From Mycolicibacterium hassiacum DSM 44199 (lineage in GTDB: Bacteria > Actinomycetota > Actinomycetes > Mycobacteriales > Mycobacteriaceae): DNA of 64,000 nt. A program made the position numbers and the translations under genes. This document shows, in pieces, positions 40,159 to 48,914 of this stretch. Below the pieces are notes generated by a model. That model did not search any database, was not told the origin of the DNA, and saw nothing but the letters and a program-made list of their open reading frames with translations. The DNA lies in contig NZ_LR026975.1 in NCBI RefSeq assembly GCF_900603025.1, positions 3,720,001-3,784,000 on the forward strand, given 5' to 3'. Within the stretch, counting starts at the first letter, position 1. Each line of letters begins with the position of its first letter.

Positions 40159-42405
40159 ATGACCGAACACACCCCGGGCGTCCCGCTGGGCGCCTGGCTG
40201 GCCGATCTCCCCGACGAACGGCTGATCCGGCTGCTGGAACTGCGGCCAGACCTGACCCAGCCCCCGCCGGGGTCGATCGCGGCGCTGGCCGCCCGGGCCC
40301 AGTCGCGCCAATCGGTCAAGGCGGCTACCGACGACCTGAATTTCCTGCAGCTGGCGGTGCTGGACGCGTTGCTGGTGCTGCGCGCCAACACCGAGGCCGT
40401 GCCGCTGACCAAGTTGCTCGAGCTGATCGGTGACCGCGCCGCCGGCGACCCCGACACGGACACCATCACCGCCGCCGTCGACGCGCTGCGCGACCGGGCG
40501 CTGGTGTGGGGTGAGGACGCGCTGCGGGTGGCGGCCGAGACCTCCTCGGCGCTGCCCTGGTATCCCGGGCAGGTCACCGTCGAGGACACCGACGCCGATG
40601 TCCTCGCCGAGCGACTGGGCCGGATCGACGACGCCCAGTCGGAGCTGCTGCACCGGCTGCTGGAGGGTTCGCCGGTGGGCCGCACCCGCGATGCCGCCCC
40701 GGGCACCCCGCCGGACCGGCCGGTGCAGCGGCTGCTGGCCGCCGGGCTGCTGCGCCAGCTCGACGCCGAGACGGTGATCCTGCCGCGGCTGGTGGGCCAG
40801 CTGTTGCGCGGGGAGCTGCCCGGGCCGGTCGCCCTGCGTCCGGCCGACCCGGCGGTGTCGACGACCAGCCCCGCCGATGTCGACGCGGTGGCCGCCGGCG
40901 CGGTCATCGATCTGCTCCGTGAGTTCGAGATCGTCTTCGAGACACTAAGCAACTCACCGGTTCCCGAGCTGCGCAGCGGCGGCCTCGGGGTGCGGGAGCT
41001 CAAACGGCTGAGCAAGACGACCGGTATCGACGAGGACCGGCTGGGCCTGATCCTCGAGATCGCCGCGGCGGCAGGGCTGATCGCCGCGGGCATCCCCGAC
41101 CCGCCACCCAACGACGACAACACCTACTGGGCGCCGACGGTGGCGGCGGACCGCTTCGTCGAGTCCTCGCCCGCGACGCGATGGTTCCAGGTGGCGTCGA
41201 CGTGGCTGGATCTGCCCAGCCGGCCGAGCCTGATCGGCGCCCGCGGACCGGACGGCAAACCCTATGCGGCGCTGTCGCATTCGCTGTACTCGACCGCGGC
41301 GCCGTGGGACCGCCGACTGCTGCTGGAGGTGCTCGCCGACCTCGACGCCGGGGTCGGGGTGGACGCCGAGTCGGTCGCCCCCGCGCTGATCTGGCGTCGG
41401 CCCCGCTGGGCGGCCCGGCTGCAACCCGAACCGGTCCGCCAACTGCTCGCCGAGGCCCAGGCCGTCGGTCTGGTGGGCCGGGGCGCGATCAGCGGACCGG
41501 CGCGCGCCCTGCTGGCCGGGGCGTCGCCGGAGGACGTGATCGCCGCGATGGACAAGGCGCTGCCCGACCCCGTCGACCACTTCCTGCTGCAGGCCGATCT
41601 GACCGTGGTGGTGCCGGGCCCGCTGCAGCGGGAACTGGCCGACGAGCTGTCGGCGGTGGCGACCGTGGAATCGGCCGGCGCGGCGATGGTGTACCGCGTC
41701 ACCGAGTCGTCTATCCGGCGCGCGCTGGACACCGGCCACACCGCCGGGGATCTGCACGCATTCTTCGCGCGGCATTCGAAAACCCCGGTGCCGCAGGGTT
41801 TGACCTATCTGATCGACGATGTTGCGCGCCGCCACGGCCAGCTGCGGGTCGGCATGGCGGCCGCGTTCGTGCGGTGCGAGGATCCCGCGCTGCTCGCACA
41901 GGCGGTCGGTGCGATAGAGCATCTCGAGATGCGGCTGCTCGCCCCGACGGTGGCGGTGTCGCAGGCGCCGATCTCCGAGGTACTCGCCGCGCTGCGCGAC
42001 GCCGGCTTCGCGCCGGCGGCGGAGGACTCGGCGGGCCGCATCGTCGATCTGAGCCGACGGGGTTCGCGGGTTCCGCCGCCCACGGTGCGGCGCATCTACC
42101 GCCCGCCGTCGCGCCCGACCGCGCAGACGCTCGGCGCGATCGTCGCCGTGCTGCGCAAGGCCGGCTCCACCGCGGGCGGCACCCGTCTGGACCCGGCGGC
42201 GGCCGTCACCGAGCTGCAGCAGGCCGCGCTGCAACGCCGTCCGGTGGTGATCGGTTACGTCGACCCGGCCGGGGTGGCCATCCAGCGGGTGGTCGAGCCG
42301 ATCGCGGTGCGCGGCGGTCAGCTCAGCGCCGTCGATCAGGCCGCCGGCCGGCTGCGCGAGTTCGCGATCCACCGCATCACCTCGGTGGTCGCCGCCGACG
42401 ACTAG
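40159..42405 (+). CDS. Helicase-associated protein with XPB/Ssl2 N-terminal-like domain (Rv0862c-like)
   Basis: A 748-residue cytosolic protein of the helicase C3 family (XPB/Ssl2 N-terminal related). The N terminus [21 protein letters not shown] leads a helical domain with winged-helix-like parts. The C terminus has a WYL-like sheet segment ([23 protein letters not shown]) that may bind nucleic acid or a nucleotide. No ATPase motif is present. It lies 91 bp upstream of the XPB helicase in the same direction, an arrangement kept across mycobacteria, suggesting a partner role in DNA repair. Confidence 0.85.
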   Translation: MTEHTPGVPLGAWLADLPDERLIRLLELRPDLTQPPPGSIAALAARAQSRQSVKAATDDLNFLQLAVLDALLVLRANTEAVPLTKLLELIGDRAAGDPDTDTITAAVDALRDRALVWGEDALRVAAETSSALPWYPGQVTVEDTDADVLAERLGRIDDAQSELLHRLLEGSPVGRTRDAAPGTPPDRPVQRLLAAGLLRQLDAETVILPRLVGQLLRGELPGPVALRPADPAVSTTSPADVDAVAAGAVIDLLREFEIVFETLSNSPVPELRSGGLGVRELKRLSKTTGIDEDRLGLILEIAAAAGLIAAGIPDPPPNDDNTYWAPTVAADRFVESSPATRWFQVASTWLDLPSRPSLIGARGPDGKPYAALSHSLYSTAAPWDRRLLLEVLADLDAGVGVDAESVAPALIWRRPRWAARLQPEPVRQLLAEAQAVGLVGRGAISGPARALLAGASPEDVIAAMDKALPDPVDHFLLQADLTVVVPGPLQRELADELSAVATVESAGAAMVYRVTESSIRRALDTGHTAGDLHAFFARHSKTPVPQGLTYLIDDVARRHGQLRVGMAAAFVRCEDPALLAQAVGAIEHLEMRLLAPTVAVSQAPISEVLAALRDAGFAPAAEDSAGRIVDLSRRGSRVPPPTVRRIYRPPSRPTAQTLGAIVAVLRKAGSTAGGTRLDPAAAVTELQQAALQRRPVVIGYVDPAGVAIQRVVEPIAVRGGQLSAVDQAAGRLREFAIHRITSVVAADD

Positions 42406-42496
42406 CACGTCGGCAACGTCGCAGGTAGCGCGCCTGCCACCGGCCGGAACCGGCTGCGCCCGCGCCGGCGTCGGCCGAGTCCGGATAATGGGCACA

Positions 42497-44146
42497 ATGA
42501 CCGACGGCCCCCTGATCGTGCAGTCCGACAAGACGGTGCTGCTCGAGGTCGACCACGAACTGGCGGGGGCGGCGCGTGCCGCGATCGCACCGTTCGCCGA
42601 GCTGGAGCGGGCGCCCGAACACGTCCACACCTACCGCATCACCCCGCTGGCGCTGTGGAACGCCCGCGCAGCCGGCCACGACGCCGAGCAGGTCGTCGAC
42701 GCGCTGGTGACCTACTCGCGCTACCCGGTACCGCAGCCGCTGCTGGTCGACATCGTCGACACCATGGCCCGCTACGGGCGGCTGCAGCTGGTCAAACACC
42801 CCGCACACGGGTTGGTGCTGGTCAGCCTCGACCGCGCGGTGCTCGAGGAGGTGCTGCGCAACAAGAAGATCACCCCGATGCTGGGGGCGCGGATCGACGA
42901 CGACACCGTGGTGGTGCATCCCAGCGAGCGCGGCCGGATCAAGCAGATGCTGCTCAAGATCGGTTGGCCCGCCGAGGATCTGGCCGGCTACGTGGACGGC
43001 GAGGCGCACCCGATCTCGCTGGTGGAGGACGGCTGGCAGCTGCGGGACTACCAGCGGATGGCCGCCGACTCGTTCTGGGAGGGCGGCTCCGGTGTGGTGG
43101 TCCTGCCGTGCGGGGCGGGCAAGACGCTGGTCGGTGCGGCCGCGATGGCCAAGGCCAGCGCGACCACGTTGATCCTGGTCACCAACACGGTGGCCGGCCG
43201 ACAGTGGAAGCGTGAGCTGATCAACCGAACCTCGTTGACCGAGAACGAGATCGGCGAGTACTCCGGGGAGCGCAAGGAGATCCGACCGGTCACCATCGCG
43301 ACCTATCAGGTGATCACCCGCCGCACCAAGGGCCAGTACAAGCACCTGGAACTGTTCGACAGCCGCGACTGGGGCCTGATCATCTACGACGAGGTGCACC
43401 TGCTGCCCGCGCCGGTGTTCCGGATGACCGCCGATCTGCAGTCGCGGCGGCGGCTCGGGCTGACCGCCACGCTGATCCGCGAGGACGGCCGCGAGGGCGA
43501 CGTGTTCAGCCTGATCGGTCCGAAACGCTACGACGCGCCGTGGAAGGACATCGAGGCGCAGGGCTGGATCGCCCCGGCCGAATGCATCGAGGTCCGGGTC
43601 ACCATGACCGACAACGAGCGGATGCTCTACGCCACCGCCGAACCCGACGAGCGGTACAAGATCTGCTCGACCGTTCACACCAAGATCCCGGTGGTGAAGT
43701 CGATCCTGGAGCGGCACAAGGGCGAGCAGACCCTGGTCATCGGCGCCTATCTGGACCAGCTCGAGGAGCTCGGCCAGGAGTTGGGCGCCCCGGTGATCAC
43801 CGGCGCGACCAAGAACGCCGAGCGGGAGGCGTTGTTCGACGCGTTTCGCCGCGGCGAGGTGTCCACGCTGGTGGTGTCGAAGGTGGCGAACTTCTCCATC
43901 GACCTGCCGGAGGCGTCGGTGGCGGTGCAGGTCTCCGGCACGTTCGGGTCCCGCCAGGAGGAGGCGCAGCGGCTGGGCCGGCTGCTGCGGCCCAAGGCCG
44001 ACGGCGGCGGCGCGGTGTTCTACTCGGTGGTCTCCCGCGACAGCCTCGATGCCGAGTACGCCGCGCACCGGCAGCGGTTCCTCGCCGAGCAGGGCTACGG
44101 CTACATCATCAAGGACGCCGACGACCTGCTCGGCCCGGCGATCTAG
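42497..44146 (+). CDS. ercc3: DNA repair helicase XPB (ERCC3-like)
   Basis: A 549-residue 3'-5' superfamily-2 helicase. A DNA-damage-recognition-like N-terminal domain (about 1-170) precedes Walker A (LPCGAGKTLVG), the DEVH box (IIYDEVHLLPAP), the RED motif region (ATLIREDGREGDVF) and motif VI (QEEAQRLGRLLRPK). The ATG at 42497 gives MTDGPLIVQS as in M. tuberculosis Rv0861c; a frame from 42488 adds three residues. It unwinds DNA with 3'-5' polarity in the characterised homologue. Confidence 0.95.
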   Translation: MTDGPLIVQSDKTVLLEVDHELAGAARAAIAPFAELERAPEHVHTYRITPLALWNARAAGHDAEQVVDALVTYSRYPVPQPLLVDIVDTMARYGRLQLVKHPAHGLVLVSLDRAVLEEVLRNKKITPMLGARIDDDTVVVHPSERGRIKQMLLKIGWPAEDLAGYVDGEAHPISLVEDGWQLRDYQRMAADSFWEGGSGVVVLPCGAGKTLVGAAAMAKASATTLILVTNTVAGRQWKRELINRTSLTENEIGEYSGERKEIRPVTIATYQVITRRTKGQYKHLELFDSRDWGLIIYDEVHLLPAPVFRMTADLQSRRRLGLTATLIREDGREGDVFSLIGPKRYDAPWKDIEAQGWIAPAECIEVRVTMTDNERMLYATAEPDERYKICSTVHTKIPVVKSILERHKGEQTLVIGAYLDQLEELGQELGAPVITGATKNAEREALFDAFRRGEVSTLVVSKVANFSIDLPEASVAVQVSGTFGSRQEEAQRLGRLLRPKADGGGAVFYSVVSRDSLDAEYAAHRQRFLAEQGYGYIIKDADDLLGPAI

Positions 44147-44206
44147 CGTTGTAGCAGTGCCCGGTCGCTCTGCGGGCGCGGCGGCGACCGGCTAGCCTCG
44201 ACACCC

Positions 44207-44716
44207 GTGACCTCTCGACAGCCGATGCGCGCCGCACGGCTCGTGCTGGCCGGCGCCGCGGTCGGCGTGGGCGCGCTGCTGGGACCGGCCGCCGCGCTCG
44301 CCGATCCCGAACTGCCACCGGGCCCGGCCGAACCGCCACCCGCAGGGCCGGTGGTCGACGGCGAACCGGGGCCGCCGCCCGCGCCACCACCGGGCCCACC
44401 TCCGGTACCGCAGATCGCCAACCCGGTCTACGGCTCCGGCGACGGTCCACTCGGATTCCTGCGCGACGCCTGGCATATCGCCAAGAACCCGTTCGGCGGG
44501 CCCGCCCTGCCCGGTCAGCCGGCGTACGCGCCGCCGCCTCCGGGGGCCGGCCCGGCACCACCGCTGCCGCCCGGCTACACCTCGATCACCGCGCCCGAGT
44601 CGTCCAGCCCGGCCACCGAGCGCGAGAGCGGCGGTCCGCCGCTGCCGCCGGGCTATTACCCGATCACCGGGCCGCCGCCGCCCGGCTACTTCGACGATCC
44701 GCCGCCGGCCGCCTAG
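44207..44716 (+). CDS. Exported proline-rich protein
   Basis: A 169-residue protein with a signal peptide (RAARLVLAGAAVGVGALLG, cleaved near ALAD at residue 34-37). A Pro-rich mature chain follows, containing one non-repetitive segment (DGPLGFLRDAWHIAKNPFGG) and two similar units (LPPGYTSITAPE and LPPGYYPITGPP). It starts on GTG 44207, or ATG 44225. There is no catalytic motif; it is probably cell-wall associated. The accessory block begins here. Confidence 0.7.
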   Translation: MTSRQPMRAARLVLAGAAVGVGALLGPAAALADPELPPGPAEPPPAGPVVDGEPGPPPAPPPGPPPVPQIANPVYGSGDGPLGFLRDAWHIAKNPFGGPALPGQPAYAPPPPGAGPAPPLPPGYTSITAPESSSPATERESGGPPLPPGYYPITGPPPPGYFDDPPPAA

Positions 44717-44730
44717 CCGGAAGCGGCCCG

Positions 44731-45081
44731 CTATACGTGCGGGCCAACCGGATTCGACACCGTCAGCAACACCGCGGAATCCTCCAGTGCGGCCAGACCG
44801 TGCCGGGTCCTGGGCACGACGATGTGGTCACCGGCCGATCCCTCCCAGTTGGCGGTGTGATCGGTCAGCCGCACCCGGCCGTGCAGCACCTGCAGGGTGG
44901 CCTCCCCGTTGGTGTCGTGCTCGTCGAGCTTGGATCCGGCACGCAGTGCGATCACCGTCTGGCGCAGCGAGTGCTCGTGGCCCCCGTAGACGGTGGCGGC
45001 ACTGCGGCCGCTGCTGGCGGTGCGGGCGGTCTCCAGTTGCTCGCGAACCAGCGCGGTGAGCGAGGTCTTGGCGGAGGTCAT
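44731..45081 (-). CDS. Cupin-domain protein
   Basis: A 116-residue single cupin. The two cupin motifs are LRAGSKLDEHDTNGEATLQVLHG and GDHIVVPRTRHGLAALED (first run split at about residue 45-67). Metal-ligand His and Glu are partly retained. The ATG at 45081 was chosen because upstream residues are low-complexity. A small hairpin (GGCCCGC/GCGGGCC at 44725-44745) overlaps its 3' end and may end transcription from both sides. The function is unknown. Confidence 0.78.
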   Translation of the reverse strand: MTSAKTSLTALVREQLETARTASSGRSAATVYGGHEHSLRQTVIALRAGSKLDEHDTNGEATLQVLHGRVRLTDHTANWEGSAGDHIVVPRTRHGLAALEDSAVLLTVSNPVGPHV

Positions 45082-45190
45082 CGCCGTCTCCCTTCCCGGG
45101 CGGCCCCGGCCCGCCATCCGCATCCGGGCCGCGGGTCGTCGCAATCGAGGGCTGTTCGATCTCGCGGAGTGGCCTGGAACCGATCGTAAT

Positions 45191-45217
45191 GACGATGCGA
45201 GGCGCCCGGGCCGCGTT
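45191..45217. repeat. 27-bp block shared with 47660-47686
   Basis: GACGATGCGAGGCGCCCGGG plus seven further bases occur identically at 45191-45217 and 47660-47686. In both places the block lies just beyond the 3' end of a minus-strand TetR reading frame (a remnant here, intact at 47694). This shows that the two TetR-epimerase modules share a flank and are copies. Confidence 0.85.
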
Positions 45218-45224
45218 GACGGGG

Positions 45225-45393
45225 TCAGCCCGGCGCGACCACGGAGCCGAGGTCGTCGAGCCGGTCACGGATGATCCGGGCGAGGTCCGCGCCGTCGTCG
45301 GCGGCACACGGGGGTCCGGGTCGGAGCCGAGCCACAGGCCGACGGGACCTTGAACACCGCGACCACGGTTTCGGCGGCCGGCCGCACCCGCGG
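45225..45393 (-). pseudogene. C-terminal remnant of a TetR regulator
   Basis: Minus-strand frames read AAETVVAVFKV and then, after a frameshift, DDGADLARIIRDRLDDLGSV-VAPG-stop. These correspond to TAELGVAVFKV and GRADLGRLIHVMLGELASI-ITHG of the intact TetR at 47694-48278. The DNA-binding half is gone. Confidence 0.7.
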
Positions 45394-45412
45394 TGGCCCA
45401 CACCCCGCGGGT

Positions 45413-45475
45413 GCGACTCATCCCGGCCTGGTCGACGACCTGGAAACCGGGCGCTACTTCGCACCGGTGAGCGCC
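45413..45475 (+). pseudogene. C-terminal remnant of an NAD-dependent epimerase
   Basis: Reads ATHPGLVDDLETGRYFAP, equivalent to the end of the decayed epimerase at 48357-48914 (IEAGLVDDLDAGHYFAT). It sits divergently beside the TetR remnant, in the same arrangement as the second copy. All but the last about 20 codons have been deleted. Confidence 0.65.
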
Positions 45476-45490
45476 GGACTGCGGGCGACG

Positions 45491-45970
45491 TCAGTCCGGC
45501 TCGGCGTATCTGGCCCGGAACACCCGCGCAGCGGCCTCGGCGGCCTCGTCCGGGGTCGGCATGCTCAGCTGTCGCGACAGACCCGAACTGAGCGCACCCG
45601 TGTCGTAACCGAGGTGACGCATCCCCTCGACGAGGAAAGCGTGCACCGCCGCACGAGCCTGCTGGTGCGCCAGCGCGGCGACGGTGACCACCTCGTGGGC
45701 GAGTTCCCGTTCGGTCATCGCGGTGACGGCCGGGCTCAACTCGACCCGGTGGGGCGCACCGTTCATCAGGGCCGCCACCGTCACGGTGCCCTCCGGGTTC
45801 GTCACTCGAAACAGCGATCCGACGTCGTCCCGGTCGTCGGCTACCGGGTCCCCGTCGACGTCGCCCTCGCCCGGGATACTGAAATCCAGTGCGGCGAACG
45901 TGTCGTCATCGGCGAAGTCCTCGACGAGCTCCTCGTCGGGAATGTCGTCCCAGTCGTCACCGCCGATCAT
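45491..45970 (-). CDS. EspH-like (DUF2694) ESX-1-associated protein
   Basis: A 159-residue acidic protein. The first about 45 residues are Asp/Glu-rich, followed by a domain with LFRVTNPEGTVTVAALMNG, MTERELAHEVVTVAALAHQQ and the C-terminal LSMPTPDEAAEAAARVFRARY. The same order and spacing are seen in EspH (Rv3867), where the corresponding strings are FTVTNPQGSVSVSTLMDG and NLPTPEEAAAAEAEVFATRY. EspH is a chaperone needed for secretion of EspE in M. marinum. It overlaps the upstream EspE-like gene by 4 bp. No other ESX gene is in the window. Confidence 0.82.
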   Translation of the reverse strand: MIGGDDWDDIPDEELVEDFADDDTFAALDFSIPGEGDVDGDPVADDRDDVGSLFRVTNPEGTVTVAALMNGAPHRVELSPAVTAMTERELAHEVVTVAALAHQQARAAVHAFLVEGMRHLGYDTGALSSGLSRQLSMPTPDEAAEAAARVFRARYAEPD

Positions 45971-47037
45971 CGCCGCCCCGGCATCTGCTGACGGAACCGC
46001 TGCGCCTCATGCTCGTCGACGCCCTCGTACTTGTCCGCCGCGCTGTAGAGCTTGACACCCAGATCCGCGGCGAGGCTCTTCAATTGGCTGGTAGCCCTTG
46101 ACCGTTCCGCCTCCGCCTTGGCGACGGCTGTGATCGTCTTGGCGCAGATCAATCCGTGGTTGTTGGCGACGCGCACCGCCACGAAGTTGACCTTGCGGCC
46201 GGCGTCCGCCGTCTTCTCGGCGACCGACTCCTGCACACCGGCGTAGCCGCGGATCACCTGCGGGTCGGTTTCCAGCTGCGCGCCGCGGGGTGGGTCGAAA
46301 TCCCCGGTGGAGTCCGAGATGGTGACCTCGTTGGCGGTCTTGGTGTATTCGTCGCGCGTGATGGTGTCGATCTTGTCGGCGATGCCCCTGGCGTCGCTCC
46401 AGGTGTTCCAGGCGGCCGGCAGGCACTCCATCATGGCCATTCCGACGGCCCAGCTCTCGATCTCGACCTGCATCACCCGGCCCGGCGCTCCCCCGGCCCC
46501 GAGGTACTGGGTCCAGCTGCCGATGTCGGCTAGCCACTGATGCTGACGAGTGAGGAGTTCGCGCAACCGGTACACCAGGTCGGCCTCGTCGCTGATGTTG
46601 GTGGCCATATCGGTGTCGGCGTCAACCATGACGGCGACGTCGTTCTCCTGTTCGGAGACCTTGTTGGCGTAGTTCTTCGCTGCCGTCCCCTGCCAGGCCG
46701 ATCCGGGGCGCGCCGCCACCAGCCGCTCGCCGACGGCCTTGAACGCGCTCGCCCCGTCGCGGAACGCTTCACCCCGTTCCATCGGCTCACCTTCACCGCA
46801 GGTGGCGAGGATCTGTTCGATCGTGAACTGACCGCCGCGCAGGATCGGTGTCGGCGCGATGGTGAGCGCCTTCGCCGCCCTGCCGACCATCCTGGCGGCG
46901 TCGGCGACCCTGCCGAGCCCCAGCTTGCGGGCCTTGTCCTCGACCCATTCGGCGGTCTTCTCCACCACCTCACCGACCCGGTCGGTGACGTCGTCGACGA
47001 AGTCGATGGCGTCATCGACGAAGTCCCCGAACCCCAC
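45967..47037 (-). CDS. EspA/EspE-like ESX-secreted protein
   Basis: A 356-residue, mainly helical protein without a signal peptide. The N terminus (DFVDDAIDFVDDVTDRVGEV) is amphipathic. A WxG motif at Trp115 (SAWQGTAAKNYANKV) sits between two long helices, as in ESX-1 substrates, with hydrophobic and coiled segments after it. The layout fits the EspA/EspE group; the adjoining EspH-like gene favours EspE. The stop overlaps the EspH-like start (ATGA). Secretion through an ESX system encoded elsewhere is inferred. Confidence 0.72.
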   Translation of the reverse strand: MGFGDFVDDAIDFVDDVTDRVGEVVEKTAEWVEDKARKLGLGRVADAARMVGRAAKALTIAPTPILRGGQFTIEQILATCGEGEPMERGEAFRDGASAFKAVGERLVAARPGSAWQGTAAKNYANKVSEQENDVAVMVDADTDMATNISDEADLVYRLRELLTRQHQWLADIGSWTQYLGAGGAPGRVMQVEIESWAVGMAMMECLPAAWNTWSDARGIADKIDTITRDEYTKTANEVTISDSTGDFDPPRGAQLETDPQVIRGYAGVQESVAEKTADAGRKVNFVAVRVANNHGLICAKTITAVAKAEAERSRATSQLKSLAADLGVKLYSAADKYEGVDEHEAQRFRQQMPGRR

Positions 47038-47130
47038 GGCGGGCAGCCTCCCCTCACACCGGCACTAGTCGTCCCACGCTAACAGCGCCGGCGGTGTGAC
47101 GAGTCCGCCAATTTTTCGGCGCCGTACGGT

Positions 47131-47660
47131 GCGTCCGCGACTGTGCCGTGCCGTACGCCGCCGCGGCGTGTCGCGGACGAATCCGCACAGCCGCGAAGCA
47201 GGGGCGCCCGGGCGGCGTCAGCTCAGGGCCGGTATGACCTCGCGTTCGAACAACTCGATGCCGGACCGGTCGTAGGCGGCCTCGGGGAAATAGAGGATCG
47301 CGTACTCACAACCGAGATCGCGCATCCGGGTGAGCTTCTCGACGATCTGCTCGGGCGTTCCGCTCGCCGACTCCGGCGCGGCCACGCTGCTCAGCATCGC
47401 GTCCACGGCGGCCTCGTCGGCCTTGGTGACCTGGCGGGCGCGCAGCCGCGCGATGCGCTCCTTGACCTCGGCCTCGGTCTCACCGACGACCGCGTTGAAG
47501 TTGGCCGACCGCACGATCCTGTCGTAATCGGTGCTCACCTCGCGGCAAGCTCATCGCCGTGCACATCCGCCCCAACAGCACCCGCGACGTGGTCGCGGCG
47601 AGCGCCGACATCAGCGTCCACGCCTCATGGGTGGCCTCGTCGGTGGGGACCGGAACGGTG
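47131..47660. repeat. Left direct repeat of the 10.9-kb segment (deleted copy)
   Basis: 47131-47547 matches 58025-58441, and 47548-47660 matches 58843-58955, in the same orientation. I find two mismatches over the 530 aligned bases (at 47535 and near 47568). Relative to the right copy, 401 bp are missing at the junction. The homology starts at the outer edge of a dyad (CGTCCGCGAC at 47132 with GTCGCGGACG at 47170). Confidence 0.95.
47218..47660 (-). pseudogene. Truncated copy of the LLM-class oxidoreductase gene
   Basis: The last about 106 codons are intact (ending FEREVIPALS) and match 58112-58430. The preceding part joins, through a 401-bp deletion that is not a multiple of three, to codons from near residues 50-87 of the intact gene. 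The frame is broken and the first about 48 codons are absent, so it cannot encode the enzyme. Confidence 0.9.
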
Positions 47661-47693
47661 ACGATGCGAGGCGCCCGGGCCGCGTTCGCCAGG

Positions 47694-48278
47694 TCAGCCG
47701 TGGGTGATGATCGACGCGAGCTCGCCGAGCATCACGTGGATGAGCCGGCCGAGGTCGGCGCGTCCCCGGCCCGCATCGTCGTCGCCGGCGCCTATCCATC
47801 GCTCGAAGGCGACCTTGAACACGGCCACCCCGAGCTCGGCGGTCAGCCGCGCCGTGGTGGCCGGAACACCGCGGCGGGAAAGCGTGTCGCTGAGCGCGGT
47901 CACCAGCGACGCCAGCTTGGCCAGCTCGCGTTCCTGCAGCGCGGGAGTTGCGTCGATGACCGCCTGGCGCCGGCGGGCTGGCTGCCACCGGTCGACGAAC
48001 AGGGCCACGACCGCGTCGAGCCCGGCACCGACCGCATGCAGCGGCGATACCGAATCAGGGGCTTGCTCAACGGCTTTCATCAACGTCTCGTTCAGTTCCT
48101 GCTGACCGGAGAACAGCACCTCGCGCTTGTCGGCGAAATGCCGGAAGAACGTCCGCTCGGTGAGCTCGGCGCGTTCGGCGATCTCGGCCACGCTGGTCGC
48201 GCCGAACCCCTTCTCCGCGCACAACTGCAGAGCCGCCTCCTCGAGACGGCCCCGCGCGTGGGGCTGCCAGCGGACCAC
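47694..48278 (-). CDS. TetR-family transcriptional regulator
   Basis: A 194-residue TetR protein. The helix-turn-helix region is AALQLCAEKGFGATSVAEIA and ERAELTERTFFRHFADKREV. The GTG at 48278 gives the usual N-terminal length; a frame to 48344 would run through the operator region. Two near-palindromic 20-bp elements (48296-48346) separate it from a divergent, decayed epimerase gene, which it presumably once repressed along with itself. A remnant of a second copy lies at 45225-45393. Confidence 0.85.
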   Translation of the reverse strand: MVRWQPHARGRLEEAALQLCAEKGFGATSVAEIAERAELTERTFFRHFADKREVLFSGQQELNETLMKAVEQAPDSVSPLHAVGAGLDAVVALFVDRWQPARRRQAVIDATPALQERELAKLASLVTALSDTLSRRGVPATTARLTAELGVAVFKVAFERWIGAGDDDAGRGRADLGRLIHVMLGELASIITHG

Positions 48279-48295
48279 GTCTAGCAGTCTAGGGG

Positions 48296-48346
48296 GATGA
48301 CAGCGACTGACATCAATGCACGCGTCGATGACAGCTACTGACATCA
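48296..48346. promoter_or_regulatory. Tandem TetR operators
   Basis: GATGACAGCGACTGACATCA (48296-48315) and GATGACAGCTACTGACATCA (48327-48346) differ at one base and are spaced 31 bp apart, three helical turns. Each is itself a near-palindrome: GATGACAG against CTGACATC, 7 of 8 pairs. They fill the gap between the divergent TetR and epimerase starts. Confidence 0.75.
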
Positions 48347-48356
48347 GGAGGTCCCG

Positions 48357-48914
48357 ATGCGGGTTCTCGTCACCGGCGCGTCCGGGTTCATCGGCCGGCC
48401 GTGGTCGCCTCCAACCGGCCGCGGTGGTGGTCTCCGGGATGGTGATGGCCGAACCAGGTGCTCCGTCGACGCACCTGCCGTGCCGGTCGGAGGCGACGGC
48501 GCTCGCAGGCGCCGAGCAGGGGGTGCGGGCGCCGGTGCTGCGGCTACTGCCGACCGTGCACGGCGAGGGTGATCGCGCATTCGTCCCGTGGCTGATCGAG
48601 ATCGCGTGCGAGCGCGGGGTTTCCGGTTATCCAGGGCAGGGCACCAACAGATGGCCTGCCGTGCACCGCAAGAATGCGGCGACGCCGTTCCGGTTGGCGC
48701 TGGGATCCGCGCCGGCGGGCGCGATCTGCACGCCGTCGATGACGGCGGTGTCGAAACCTGCATGATCGCAACGATTATCGGCCGACACGTGGATCTGCCC
48801 GTCCTCTCGGTGGCCCCGCAGGATGTCATGGACCAGTTCGGCTGGAACCCGATTGAAGCTGGTTTGGTCGACGATCTTGACGCCGGGCACTACTTCGCGA
48901 CAGCGGATGCCTGA
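48357..48914 (+). pseudogene. Decayed NAD-dependent epimerase/dehydratase (SDR)
   Basis: The start is intact: AGGAGG, ATG and MRVLVTGASGFIGRP, the dinucleotide-binding motif. A large internal deletion then joins it to VRAPVLRLLPTVHGEGDRAF and TNRWPAVHRKNAATPFRLAL. A frameshift near 48725 moves the rest (TIIGRHVDLPVLSVAPQDV, DDLDAGHYFATADA) into another frame. The order of fragments matches an extended SDR epimerase. It is non-functional as written. Confidence 0.8.

Noticed and set aside
40954..44068. Two long minus-strand open frames (about 560 codons each) opposite the helicase genes
   Set aside because: Composition is Arg/His/Gln/Gly-rich without domains; the plus-strand helicase motifs are decisive.
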